Of a stretch of 63,993 nt of DNA, positions 43,150-51,127 are shown in pieces. The notes under the pieces are model-generated. The model saw only the letters and a program-made list of their open reading frames with translations, ran no database searches and was not told where the DNA came from. The stretch is from Bacteroidota bacterium (lineage in GTDB: Bacteria > Bacteroidota > Bacteroidia > B-17B0 > Aurantibacillaceae), in contig JADBXZ010000038.1 in assembly GCA_020403265.1 (NCBI GenBank), positions 1 to 63,993 on the forward strand, in the 5' to 3' direction. Made by a program: the position numbers and the translations under genes. Position 1 is the first letter of the stretch; each line of letters opens with the position of its first letter.

Positions 43150-44057
43150 AAAAATTGATATTAATAACTAGTTTGTTTTTGAGTCATTTTGGAAAGGCAC
43201 AATTTTGGTGCACACCCGGTGCTACTTGGCATTACAAATGGCAGCCGGCCTTTGGCGCAATGGGTTACTCTAAATATCAATTCACCGGTACAACAACAAT
43301 TAGTGGTTCTATTACCTGTCAGAATTTAAGTTATGAGCGCAAAGCCCATGTCATGTTTACCGGCATTACAACCTTTACAGGTAATATTTTAACCTACACC
43401 GCAAATCAAGTTGTTTACAGGTACAATTCATCTAACATGAACCTTGATACCCTTTATAATTTTAATGCAGTTGCAGGCGATAAATGGACATTGAGCCCAA
43501 GTAATTATTCCACCTGTGCTAAATCAAAAGTAAGCGTTGTAGCAACCGGTACACAAAACGTACAAGGCACAACCTTAAAATGGCTTAAAGTAAATATTTT
43601 GGGCTTTAATAGTTCAGGGATTAGCAATGCTTATACCGATACGATTTATGAACGAATTGGCGCAGTGAATTACGATTTTTTTGAAACCTATCAACTTTGT
43701 CCGCATGCCAGCGATGGCAACACCGGTGGTACGTTAAATTGTTATTCCGATCAACAAATTTCTATTGTCAGAAGTACCTGCAATTATTTTAATCCGGTTG
43801 GGCTAGAAATGTTATCAAATTCTGATGACCTTTTTCATATTTTTCCTAATCCTTTCAATGAGCTTCTTAATATTGAAGTAAAGGAGGGAATTGGTCTAGC
43901 GATTGAAGTAAAAAACACACTGGGGCAAATTATTTTAAAACAAAGCACCGTAGACAACCAAACTAAATTAGATTTAAACGCACAAGTTCCGGGTATTTAT
44001 TTTGTTACACTTAAAAACACTCATAGTCAAAAAACGGTTAAGGTTTTGAAGCGATGA
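43146..44057 (+). CDS. Secreted T9SS-targeted protein
   Basis: The 303-residue protein has a signal peptide (MKKLILITSLFLSHFGKAQ), a beta-rich middle of unknown fold with Cys pairs (TWHYKWQPAFGAMGYSK, SSGISNAYTDTIYERIGAVNYDF), and a type A T9SS sorting tail: IFPNPFNELLNIEV, KNTLGQIILKQSTV, QVPGIYFVTLKNTHSQKTVKVLKR. Its final basic KR is typical. It is exported through the T9SS and released or anchored at the surface. The start overlaps the stop of the preceding relic. Confidence 0.88.
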   Translation: MKKLILITSLFLSHFGKAQFWCTPGATWHYKWQPAFGAMGYSKYQFTGTTTISGSITCQNLSYERKAHVMFTGITTFTGNILTYTANQVVYRYNSSNMNLDTLYNFNAVAGDKWTLSPSNYSTCAKSKVSVVATGTQNVQGTTLKWLKVNILGFNSSGISNAYTDTIYERIGAVNYDFFETYQLCPHASDGNTGGTLNCYSDQQISIVRSTCNYFNPVGLEMLSNSDDLFHIFPNPFNELLNIEVKEGIGLAIEVKNTLGQIILKQSTVDNQTKLDLNAQVPGIYFVTLKNTHSQKTVKVLKR

Positions 44058-44311
44058 GGGTGAATCACAAATTATAAATTAGCCCGTTTAACAAATCACT
44101 AAACCCTTGATGTATTTGACTTGTAGCTATTTGGGCGGTCGCCAAATCCTAATGTGATGCATTAGAAAAATTTTAAATGTAAAACCTTGTTTCTGAGGGG
44201 GTTAGTTAAAATAAACTGACGTGTTTTATAATGGGTAATCCAGGAATAACTATTCAACTAATTTTTATACTTTTATTGTTCAACTTAATTTAATAGTTAA
44301 CATTTAGAAAC

Positions 44312-45016
44312 ATGAATAAAAATAATCACTTTTTTTTAATACTAATTTTCAGCCTTTTAAGTTCCTTATTTTACTCTCAAAACAACAATAAAAATTGTAC
44401 AAACGATAGCATCAAATATTGCCTCACTGAATTTATTATTAACAAAAAAAAACCTACCATTCTTTTTCTTTTAGAAGAAGGCATCAGCCCTGAGGATAAT
44501 TATAAAATAACTAACATACTGAATAAGTTAAAATTTAATTGTATTACTGTAGAAATACCTTTAAGTAAATTAGATACTAGTAATTCTGTTTATTTTCAAC
44601 AGCGCGAAAACTGCATAAGAGATGCCATTGACCTTGTTTCAAAAAAAACCAAACAAAAACTTATCATACTCGCTAGTAAAATTAATTCAAGTATTGTCTT
44701 AAAAATTTCGGATACCAATTCAGAATTAATAAAGAGTATAATTTGTTTTTCACCACAAAACAAAGTTGGAGATTACTCATTATCAAATAATCTTAAATCA
44801 AATACCAAAATGCCTTTTATTTATTGTTCTCTAAAAGAGCGAGAAGCGATTGATGTTTTTTTACAAAACCTTAATAATAAAAGAACATATAGGCAGTTTA
44901 GCGGCGTAGGAATGAGTGGTTTTAGCATTTTACTGGGAAAAAGCGACTGTGCAGCTGAAATTTGGTCGGATTTAAGTAATACGTTAAAAATTATTGCGCG
45001 GACTAACAGAGAATAG
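44312..45016 (+). CDS. Exported protein of unknown function, possible degenerate alpha/beta hydrolase
   Basis: A signal segment (FFLILIFSLLSSLFYSQ) is followed by a 215-residue mature part that alternates strands and helices (KKKPTILFLLEEGISPEDNYKITNILNKL.., KQKLIILASKINSSIVLKI, FICFSPQNK-like IICFSPQNK, MPFIYCSLKEREAIDVFLQNL). The layout recalls an alpha/beta hydrolase in which the G-x-S-x-G nucleophile elbow is replaced (LASKINSS). I would not assign activity. The 254-base gap before it holds one imperfect hairpin (44129-44147) and nothing else recognisable. Confidence 0.7.
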   Translation: MNKNNHFFLILIFSLLSSLFYSQNNNKNCTNDSIKYCLTEFIINKKKPTILFLLEEGISPEDNYKITNILNKLKFNCITVEIPLSKLDTSNSVYFQQRENCIRDAIDLVSKKTKQKLIILASKINSSIVLKISDTNSELIKSIICFSPQNKVGDYSLSNNLKSNTKMPFIYCSLKEREAIDVFLQNLNNKRTYRQFSGVGMSGFSILLGKSDCAAEIWSDLSNTLKIIARTNRE

Positions 45017-45029
45017 GGATTTATACTAA

Positions 45030-45060
45030 TTTGTTTATTACAATTAAACTTTTATATTTG
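45030..45060 (+). promoter_or_regulatory. Promoter of the TRL-like lipoprotein cluster
   Basis: TTTG (45030-45033), a 19-base spacer and TATATTTG (45053-45060) match the Bacteroidota consensus fully. The predicted 5' leader before the first ATG (45130) is about 65 bases and A-rich. Confidence 0.75.
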
Positions 45061-45129
45061 CTACGTATTTAAATTTTAAACTAATTATTAAATCAAAAAT
45101 AACAACCAAAATAAATAAAAACAACAATT

Positions 45130-45396
45130 ATGAAAAGAAAAATCAAAATGTTAATGTTAGCTCCGGTTGCGGCATTAGCTTTTTCCTCTTGTGTTTCTCA
45201 GTACCACATGGTTACTGATAATCCGGTAGGAAACAAAGTTGGAACGGCAAAACTAAAAATCTTTGCAAAAGATGCAGACATGTCGATTGAAAAAGCAGCA
45301 AAAAATGGGGGAATAACTAAAATAGGTTTAGTACAAGTTAAAACTACTTACTATTTTATATTTCCAGTGTCAAAAACAATAGTTTACGGAGAATAA
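45130..45396 (+). CDS. TRL-like lipoprotein, first of three
   Basis: A small lipoprotein of 88 residues with signal (MLAPVAALAFSSC) and mature part YHMVTDNPVGNKVGTAKLKIFAKDADMSIEKAAKNGGITKIGLVQVKTTYYFIFPVSKTIVYGE, in order: T-x-N-P-V-G-N-K-V-G, a middle A-K-N-G-G-I-T-K-I, and an end T-I-V-Y-G-E. The pattern matches the TRL-like family (tRNA-associated locus proteins), whose function is unknown. The second copy starts 18 bases later. Confidence 0.85.
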   Translation: MKRKIKMLMLAPVAALAFSSCVSQYHMVTDNPVGNKVGTAKLKIFAKDADMSIEKAAKNGGITKIGLVQVKTTYYFIFPVSKTIVYGE

Positions 45397-45414
45397 TTAT
45401 TAAAATTTTAAGAT

Positions 45415-45753
45415 ATGAAAAAAATGAAATTAGCTTTAGTTGTGGCAATAACAGCAATAATGTGTTCTTGCTCAATAACTCAACCAATGTATTTAACCAA
45501 TAACCCAATTGGCAATAAAGTGGGTAAGTCTACTACTGTTTGTTTATTCAGCGGTGGCGGTAGAAATGCTGCTCAATTTGCTCCAATGGCATATGGTTAT
45601 AGCACAGGTTATTATGGTTTAATAACTAACCAAAATTTTAGTATTTATGAGGCGGCAAAACAAGCTAATATTAGCAAAATTGCTACTGTAGATATGAGAA
45701 CAGATTGGTATTTGTTTTTTACTAAAAAAACTTACATCGTAACAGGAGAATAA
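45415..45753 (+). CDS. TRL-like lipoprotein, second of three
   Basis: This 112-residue paralogue has a lipobox (IMCSC), the same T/L-T-N-N-P-I-G-N-K-V-G start, a longer Gly/Tyr-rich middle (SGGGRNAAQFAPMAYGYSTG), the helix FSIYEAAKQANISKIATVDMRTDWY and the end YIVTGE. The middle insertion of about 20 residues is specific to this copy. It is co-directional with and 18 bases from the first copy. Confidence 0.85.
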   Translation: MKKMKLALVVAITAIMCSCSITQPMYLTNNPIGNKVGKSTTVCLFSGGGRNAAQFAPMAYGYSTGYYGLITNQNFSIYEAAKQANISKIATVDMRTDWYLFFTKKTYIVTGE

Positions 45754-45777
45754 TTAATTAAACAATATTAAATAGAT

Positions 45778-46047
45778 ATGAAAAAAATATTTTTATTAGC
45801 AAGCGCAGCCTTAATAATGGCTTCTTGTTCAGTATCGGGTCCATGGATGGTAACAAACAATAAAGTTGGTAGTAAAAGAGGTGAAGCCAAAAGAAAAATT
45901 ATTTTCGGTTTCACGTTTGGACATACTGACTTAGGTTTAGCTACCGCGGCAAAAAATGGTGGTATTACTAAAATAGCTACTGTTGATTGGAAAGTAAAAG
46001 GAGGTCTTTTTAGCACAACTTATTATACAGTTGTTACTGGAGAGTAA
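45778..46047 (+). CDS. TRL-like lipoprotein, third of three
   Basis: The third paralogue (89 residues) has a lipobox (MASC), a short mature start VTNNKVGSKRGEAKRKI, the conserved helix LGLATAAKNGGITKIATVDW and the end YTVVTGE. It is closer in length to the first copy. It starts 24 bases after the second copy and is followed by a strong terminator, so the three genes make one operon. Confidence 0.85.
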   Translation: MKKIFLLASAALIMASCSVSGPWMVTNNKVGSKRGEAKRKIIFGFTFGHTDLGLATAAKNGGITKIATVDWKVKGGLFSTTYYTVVTGE

Positions 46048-46069
46048 TTTTAAAACCAAATAAATTAAT

Positions 46070-46098
46070 ACAAAAACACCTTTTAAAGGTGTTTTTGT
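46070..46098 (+). terminator. Terminator of the TRL-like operon
   Basis: ACAAAAACACCTTT and AAAGGTGTTTTTGT form a stem of about 13 base pairs with a T-run in the 3' arm and more Ts beyond. It closes the three-gene TRL-like unit. Being flanked by A and T runs on both sides it may also work in the other direction. Confidence 0.85.
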
Positions 46099-46128
46099 AT
46101 TTTATACACTAAAGCAAATAAATTATAT

Positions 46129-47073
46129 ATGAAAACATTAAGTCTAATTATTACACTAATTTTGGTTACAATATTTAACCTAAAAGCGCAGTATTTTGAG
46201 TATGTAGTTGGTGGAAAAGAAAGCTATTTTTGTTTTATAAAAATTACGGATAATAAAGTAACTGGGTATACTATTAACAAATTAAATTTAGAGAAAAATA
46301 ATTTGGAAGGAGAGTATACCAACAATGAATTTAAGTTGTTTGAAAAAAACAAAAGTTCCAAAACTGTTAGATCTTTTATGCTAACAAACGAAAGTGAAAT
46401 GCTCGGTGGCTCAAGCAGAAAAGGAGAAAAAGGAGATTTTGAGCCCGCAACTTTTTACAAAAGTGATAGTTCCTTTATCCCAACAAAAAAATTTGATGGA
46501 ATTACTGAGTTAAAAGAATATATAACTATTGAAGGAGTTAACTTAGGCAACCACATTAAAGATAAAGTTGGTATATCGTATGGAAAAGGAATTAAAATAT
46601 TAAGCTTCTACAAAAATATTATTTCAATAAGTTATGAATTGTTTGATAGGGAAAATGATGATAATGGGAATTTTGTTTCGAGCTATAAAAATTTCAGTTT
46701 TGAAACTAAGAAAGAAATTACAATTATGTCCGAATTAGATCCTATAAAAATAGAGTCGCTAAGAAATTATTTAAAAAAGAGTGTTGAAACAGAGGCTTTG
46801 ACTAGAAAAAATAGTGTGAATGAAAAAGATTGGATTTCGCTTGGAAATAAAAAACAAGAAATAAATGATGCATTTGCAACAAAAGAAATTACAGACCAAA
46901 GATTAGCTGAATTCTACTTTCAAAGAAATAACGTAGTATATAGTTTTAAAGATTATTTTAGTTTTGGGGATTTAAATGAAAGTTTTAACTATATCCCGCA
47001 AGTAACCATCCCAAATTCTGAATTTAAAAAATACTTAAAACCAAATTCAATATTAAATAATCTAATTAATTAG
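46129..47073 (+). CDS. Exported protein of unknown function
   Basis: A signal peptide (LSLIITLILVTIFNLKAQ) is followed by a 290-residue mature part with no domain I recognise. Features: a beta-rich start (YFEYVVGGKESYFCFIKITDNKVTGYTINK), a repeated pattern of KxFDGITELKEYITIEGVNLGNHIKDKVGISYG, and a helical, charged C-terminus (RLAEFYFQRNNVVYSFKDYF). It converges with the duplicated-module operon, four bases from its last stop codon. It starts 30 bases after the TRL-like terminator. Confidence 0.75.
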   Translation: MKTLSLIITLILVTIFNLKAQYFEYVVGGKESYFCFIKITDNKVTGYTINKLNLEKNNLEGEYTNNEFKLFEKNKSSKTVRSFMLTNESEMLGGSSRKGEKGDFEPATFYKSDSSFIPTKKFDGITELKEYITIEGVNLGNHIKDKVGISYGKGIKILSFYKNIISISYELFDRENDDNGNFVSSYKNFSFETKKEITIMSELDPIKIESLRNYLKKSVETEALTRKNSVNEKDWISLGNKKQEINDAFATKEITDQRLAEFYFQRNNVVYSFKDYFSFGDLNESFNYIPQVTIPNSEFKKYLKPNSILNNLIN

Positions 47074-47077
47074 GAAT

Positions 47078-47890
47078 TTAAAACCCAAATCCAACTGCGT
47101 AGCCTAAATTAAATTGTATCGATGTAAAGCGAGAATTACCAGCAGCTTTATAAACATTTACTTTTTCATCAATTAAATCATCTAATTCATATGATAAGTT
47201 ATTAAATTGAAACTGGCCTATAGCAATTCCAACAAATACATCTTGACATAATTTAAAACTACCTTTAGAAACAAATTGTGTTCCAAAATTAATTGCAAAT
47301 GTGTTAGTTGTGGTTTTGTAATTTATATCTTCATTAAAAAAAACTGTGCTTTTTCCGCTAATACCCTTTCCTAAACTTACATTACCTTCTTTAAAAAGAT
47401 AATTTCTTTTAGCGGAAGCTAGTCTAAATTCTATATAATAGTCATTAAAAACAACCGGTGTAAAATATACTCTTCCCCCTAAGTTGAAAAAATAACCAGC
47501 ATTTGCTTGGCACTTTTGATTATACAATAATTCCCATGGGTGCACTTTATTTTGTTCACTAAGGGCTTTACTAATATCATAATCAATAAAATCATAATTC
47601 ATAATATCACTTTTAAATCGATATCCAATAGTTATTTGTCCAGTTAAATTATTTTGTATTTTTTGTTCAAGCTGAATTCCAATTATTCCTCTAAATAGTA
47701 GTAATGATTGAAGCTTAATTATTGTATTTACAGCTGCATCGGCATTGCTGCTTATTTGACCCTTTAACTTTGGACTTGGTGTATTTTGTTCGTCCTTTGT
47801 TAAAATTGAATCTTTATTATTAATTTGCCCAAAACAAAGTGCTGTGAAAACAAATGCGAATAAATATGTAAATACACTTTTACTGTACAT
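47078..47890 (-). CDS. Outer-membrane barrel protein, module copy 2
   Basis: Starting at the ATG at 47890 (a TTG one codon upstream is less likely), the 270-residue protein has a signal (SVFTYLFAFVFTALCFGQ), a polar linker and a predicted small barrel: GIQLEQKIQNNLTGQITIGYRF, YFNLGGRVYFTPVVFNDYYIEFRLA, FAINFGTQFVSKGSFKLCQDVFVGIAIGQF, and a last strand SIQFNLGYAVGFGF with a terminal Phe. It is a paralogue of the barrel protein at 49121. Its start codon overlaps the upstream stop by one base (TGATG), so the pair is coupled. Function unknown. Confidence 0.8.
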   Translation of the reverse strand: MYSKSVFTYLFAFVFTALCFGQINNKDSILTKDEQNTPSPKLKGQISSNADAAVNTIIKLQSLLLFRGIIGIQLEQKIQNNLTGQITIGYRFKSDIMNYDFIDYDISKALSEQNKVHPWELLYNQKCQANAGYFFNLGGRVYFTPVVFNDYYIEFRLASAKRNYLFKEGNVSLGKGISGKSTVFFNEDINYKTTTNTFAINFGTQFVSKGSFKLCQDVFVGIAIGQFQFNNLSYELDDLIDEKVNVYKAAGNSRFTSIQFNLGYAVGFGF

Positions 47891-49119
47891 CAATAATGAG
47901 GGTAAAATCCAATAGCAACAATTCTATTTGCAGTAAACTCTCTTAAATTTGAGATATTAAGTTCATATAAAAAACCGTCAATGAGAATTGATTTAATTAC
48001 CTCGCAAGCTCCAACAAATTCATTCCTCTTTAAACTAATCATTCCGATTAACTCATTATTAGAATTATAAACTAACGCGCCGTTCAGAACATTGTGCATA
48101 TCTGCATCTGTTTTAAAAAATAAAGAGTTCTTTCCTGCACCATATTGTTCTAATATTGTTTGCATATAATTTTCAATTTTAAAATTCCGAAAATAATTTT
48201 CACTCTTCAGTTGTACAATTTTAATTTGCTCTCCTATCTTATAATTTAAAGAAATATTTTTCTCAAACGAATGCCTGTCGTTGTTAAAATCACTTGTATC
48301 TGAAATATTTAGTAAACATAAATCACTTACACCATCTCTTTTTACAAAGTTAGCTTTTGAGTACTTCGTATTGCCATCTTTACTTGTTCGTCCAATAACA
48401 ATAGGGTATTTTAAAAATTTTTCATCATAAGGGCACAAAATGGATTTTCCATCCTCAAGCAGCATGCCATTAGATAAATATTTTGAAAACGATTCCTTCG
48501 GATTTTCAGAATTGCTTATACCATCTTGCATAATTTGAAAAAACTTACTTTTCAACTTGCCAATACCTTCAATCAAATATCCAATCTTGTTCCCAACTAA
48601 CTTTGTCCTTTCGGATGATGCAATAACTTCGTCATTTAATTTAAAATAAACTAGGCTATAATCTGTAGTAATAGTAAAAGTGTATTCGTTATCCACAATA
48701 GCTTCTTTAATCTCCAATCCAAAAGATGAATATGTTACCACGCCATCTTTTACGTATCCTATGTAATACTTTTGTCCAGTAACTGCAAAAAAATGATAAT
48801 TGTTAAAATCTAAAAAACCATAAACAATGCCATAACGTGTAGAACCAAAGTTCTTTTTAATTTGAATATGCGCTTTTATTTCATAGTTTACCCCACTTAT
48901 TTGATTTTCAATGGTTCTAATCGTTCCCCTGTTTATAAAAGATTCAATAATATATTTTGATTTACTAAAATAAGAAGCAGATTTTTCAGAGTTATATACT
49001 TCCCAATTTCCGTGATCCTTTTCAAAATTAAATTTAAGTTCTATTTGATTTTTACTAATATCCTGCGCGTAAATGTTACAACACAAAAAATATAATATAT
49101 AGAAAAAAGTAACTCTCAT
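47890..49119 (-). CDS. Exported jelly-roll plus trypsin-like protein, module copy 2
   Basis: The ATG at 49119 is the likely start (409 residues); the open frame reaches further up but inside the neighbouring gene. A signal (FFYILYFLCCNIYAQ) precedes a LamG/DUF1080-like jelly roll (GIVYGFLDFNNYHFFAVTGQKYYIGYVKDGVV, about residues 100-180). Then comes a trypsin-like second half with DLCLLNI (Asp region) and NGALVYNSNNELIGMISL, where the catalytic GxSGG is replaced by NGA, so it is probably inactive. It is clearly paralogous to the protein at 49903. The stop overlaps the next start. Confidence 0.8.
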   Translation of the reverse strand: MRVTFFYILYFLCCNIYAQDISKNQIELKFNFEKDHGNWEVYNSEKSASYFSKSKYIIESFINRGTIRTIENQISGVNYEIKAHIQIKKNFGSTRYGIVYGFLDFNNYHFFAVTGQKYYIGYVKDGVVTYSSFGLEIKEAIVDNEYTFTITTDYSLVYFKLNDEVIASSERTKLVGNKIGYLIEGIGKLKSKFFQIMQDGISNSENPKESFSKYLSNGMLLEDGKSILCPYDEKFLKYPIVIGRTSKDGNTKYSKANFVKRDGVSDLCLLNISDTSDFNNDRHSFEKNISLNYKIGEQIKIVQLKSENYFRNFKIENYMQTILEQYGAGKNSLFFKTDADMHNVLNGALVYNSNNELIGMISLKRNEFVGACEVIKSILIDGFLYELNISNLREFTANRIVAIGFYPHY

Positions 49120-49120
49120 T

Positions 49121-49912
49121 TTAAAAGCCAATCCCAATATTATAGGATACATAAAACCCCAAATTAAAAAGCACTTGTAAAGAATTAGTAATAGTAACCT
49201 CTTTAGGGTCATTGCTTAAAAAAATGGATCTCTCATTCGTTTGAATACCGTTATACCCAGAAATTCTTATGCCTATACCAGCACTAATATCATGCACTGT
49301 TTTGATACGTGTATTGGTATGAAACATCATTCCACCAGACAAATTTACGTTAACGTCAGTTAAATTAAAATTTTCTTCTTCATTAACTAATCTAGCTGAA
49401 ACCGTTTTTCTAATTTTAACAGAATCTATTTTATAACTTGATTTAAACATCCTAACTGATGCCATAAAATAACCACCTTCAATAAAATCTTTATCACCAT
49501 CTACATAGTATTTTGCTTTAATTCCCATAAAATAACCGTAGTTTCGCTCTTTAAAACAACTATATATATCTGAAATGTTCAGAAAATTTTCTAGTTCCAA
49601 ATTAAAAGTTACTTGATTAAAATATTTCATGAAATAAATAGGATCATTATAGAGTTGATTACCAACTCCCAAAGAAAAACTGAAATCATGAGTTAAATAT
49701 CGTTCAAACCAAAATGACGCGAAACCATTTACAAGTAGGGTTGGTTCAAAAGAAATTGTATTATTAAACCTTGCCTCCTTACGAGAAAAAAATAAAACTC
49801 TCTTTCTATTAAAATCAGTATTTTCTGGAATATCAAGCACATTATCTTGTGCTATAATAAAATTTGAGATGAATGTAATTATATAAACAAATATGTGCTT
49901 TTTTAGCGCCAT
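49121..49912 (-). CDS. Outer-membrane barrel protein, module copy 1
   Basis: The 263-residue protein has a signal (HIFVYIITFISNFIIAQ) and strand-rich barrel blocks: FWFERYLTHDFSFSLGVGNQLY, YGYFMGIKAKYYVDGDKDFIEGGYFMASVRMF, LSGGMMFHTNTRIKTVHDISAGIGIRIS, and a last strand LFNLGFYVSYNIGIGF ending in Phe. It shares layout and C-terminal pattern with the barrel at 47078 and overlaps the end of its upstream partner by ten bases. The next gene starts one base after its stop. Confidence 0.8.
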   Translation of the reverse strand: MALKKHIFVYIITFISNFIIAQDNVLDIPENTDFNRKRVLFFSRKEARFNNTISFEPTLLVNGFASFWFERYLTHDFSFSLGVGNQLYNDPIYFMKYFNQVTFNLELENFLNISDIYSCFKERNYGYFMGIKAKYYVDGDKDFIEGGYFMASVRMFKSSYKIDSVKIRKTVSARLVNEEENFNLTDVNVNLSGGMMFHTNTRIKTVHDISAGIGIRISGYNGIQTNERSIFLSNDPKEVTITNSLQVLFNLGFYVSYNIGIGF

Positions 49913-51093
49913 CTTAAAACTTGATAGTTTATTTTATAGTTATTATGTTTTTTTTGACCTAATTGATTATAATTAGAAAAACTGAAAACCGAAGATAAAA
50001 ATGAAAGAATAACTTTTGAACTGATGAAACCAATTTTTCCATTTTTAATTCTTATTATACCAACAATTTGTAAATTATTATTATACAAAGCTTGTCCATT
50101 AACAAACTCTATATTATCCACATTAATCTTATTGTCAATTAATCTATTCAATGTTTCCACATCAAAGCGAAAAATACTATCCGCTTTTTGATTAAATGCG
50201 TGATGAAAACTTATTATAGTATCATTTCCATATAAATAAGCAAATTGAGTTCCATCTATCAAATCTTCTTTATTTAGCTTATTCTCTGAAATAAAAACTA
50301 AATCATTATCATCATCAACAATAAGCTTATCTATCCTTATTGTAACATCATTAACATCTGTAAAAAACTCTTGTCCAAATCCCAACGTACTATTAATCGT
50401 AATAAAATTTGAATTTCTATTGATAGGTATACAAATTTGGTTGTTTTTAGCAATTAAATTTTCCAAATCAACCTTATTTTCAAGGTTTTTATTCCCTTGA
50501 TTTGATTGCGTTTTTTTATCACCTAAATATTTAACTTTTGTAATTTCTATTTTCCCTTCGCCACAAATAGCAACACCTATTTTTCGAGAAAGACTATTTT
50601 CATAATTAGTCTTATACAAAATTCTATTGTTTACAGAAAAAACGGCTTCAAAATCATTAATTGTTATTTCCAAATCATTTCCTGTAGAAGAAATAAAGCT
50701 ACTATGTTTTGAATCTACCAACTCTGAATAAACTCCCTGTTTAACATAGCCAATATAATAAAATTTATCCGATATCAAAAAATAGCCATAATTTTTCCAA
50801 TCAACAAAATCAAATATTAAACCAGTTTTACATTCATTTTTTATTTTTGTGTTATTTATTGTAACCGAAATATTTTTTATCCTGCTAACAGTATCAATAT
50901 AAAAAAAAGAAACAATACCGTTTTTACTATAACTCAATATTTCATAATTACCATTTAATAATGACAATTTATAATTGCTAGATTGCAATATTTCAAAATT
51001 TAATGGGTTATTGTTAAAATTACTAAATACAGTTTGCGATTTTAAACTAAAAAAAGCGATAATAAAATTAAATATAACAAGCCTTAAAATCAA
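49903..51093 (-). CDS. Exported jelly-roll plus trypsin-like protein, module copy 1
   Basis: The frame begins at a TTG (51093-51091), giving 396 residues and a signal (LVIFNFIIAFFSLKSQ). The middle matches the copy-2 protein closely: GLIFDFVDWKNYGYFLISDKFYYIGYVKQGV and KIGVAICGEGKIEITKV. The second half has DLVFISENKLNKEDL and NGQALYNNNLQIVGIIRI, again lacking a catalytic serine. A -7 element (TATATTTG, 51112-51105) lies just upstream. It is the first gene of the four-gene unit and the most likely place for the operon promoter. Confidence 0.8.
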   Translation of the reverse strand: MILRLVIFNFIIAFFSLKSQTVFSNFNNNPLNFEILQSSNYKLSLLNGNYEILSYSKNGIVSFFYIDTVSRIKNISVTINNTKIKNECKTGLIFDFVDWKNYGYFLISDKFYYIGYVKQGVYSELVDSKHSSFISSTGNDLEITINDFEAVFSVNNRILYKTNYENSLSRKIGVAICGEGKIEITKVKYLGDKKTQSNQGNKNLENKVDLENLIAKNNQICIPINRNSNFITINSTLGFGQEFFTDVNDVTIRIDKLIVDDDNDLVFISENKLNKEDLIDGTQFAYLYGNDTIISFHHAFNQKADSIFRFDVETLNRLIDNKINVDNIEFVNGQALYNNNLQIVGIIRIKNGKIGFISSKVILSFLSSVFSFSNYNQLGQKKHNNYKINYQVLRWR

Positions 51094-51104
51094 AATTTAA
51101 TAAA

Positions 51105-51112
51105 CAAATATA
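51105..51112 (-). promoter_or_regulatory. -7 element of the duplicated-module operon
   Basis: The minus strand reads TATATTTG, ending 11 bases before the TTG start at 51093. No clear -33 TTTG is present. Its position in the gap after the glycosyltransferase gene fits a separate promoter for the four genes. Confidence 0.5.
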
Positions 51113-51127
51113 TTAAATGTTATTTAA

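Noticed and set aside
44129-44147. Hairpin ATTTGG..CCAAAT with a GC core in the gap after the T9SS gene
   Set aside because: No U-run follows, one base is bulged and the loop is tiny. It could be chance; no conservation can be checked here.
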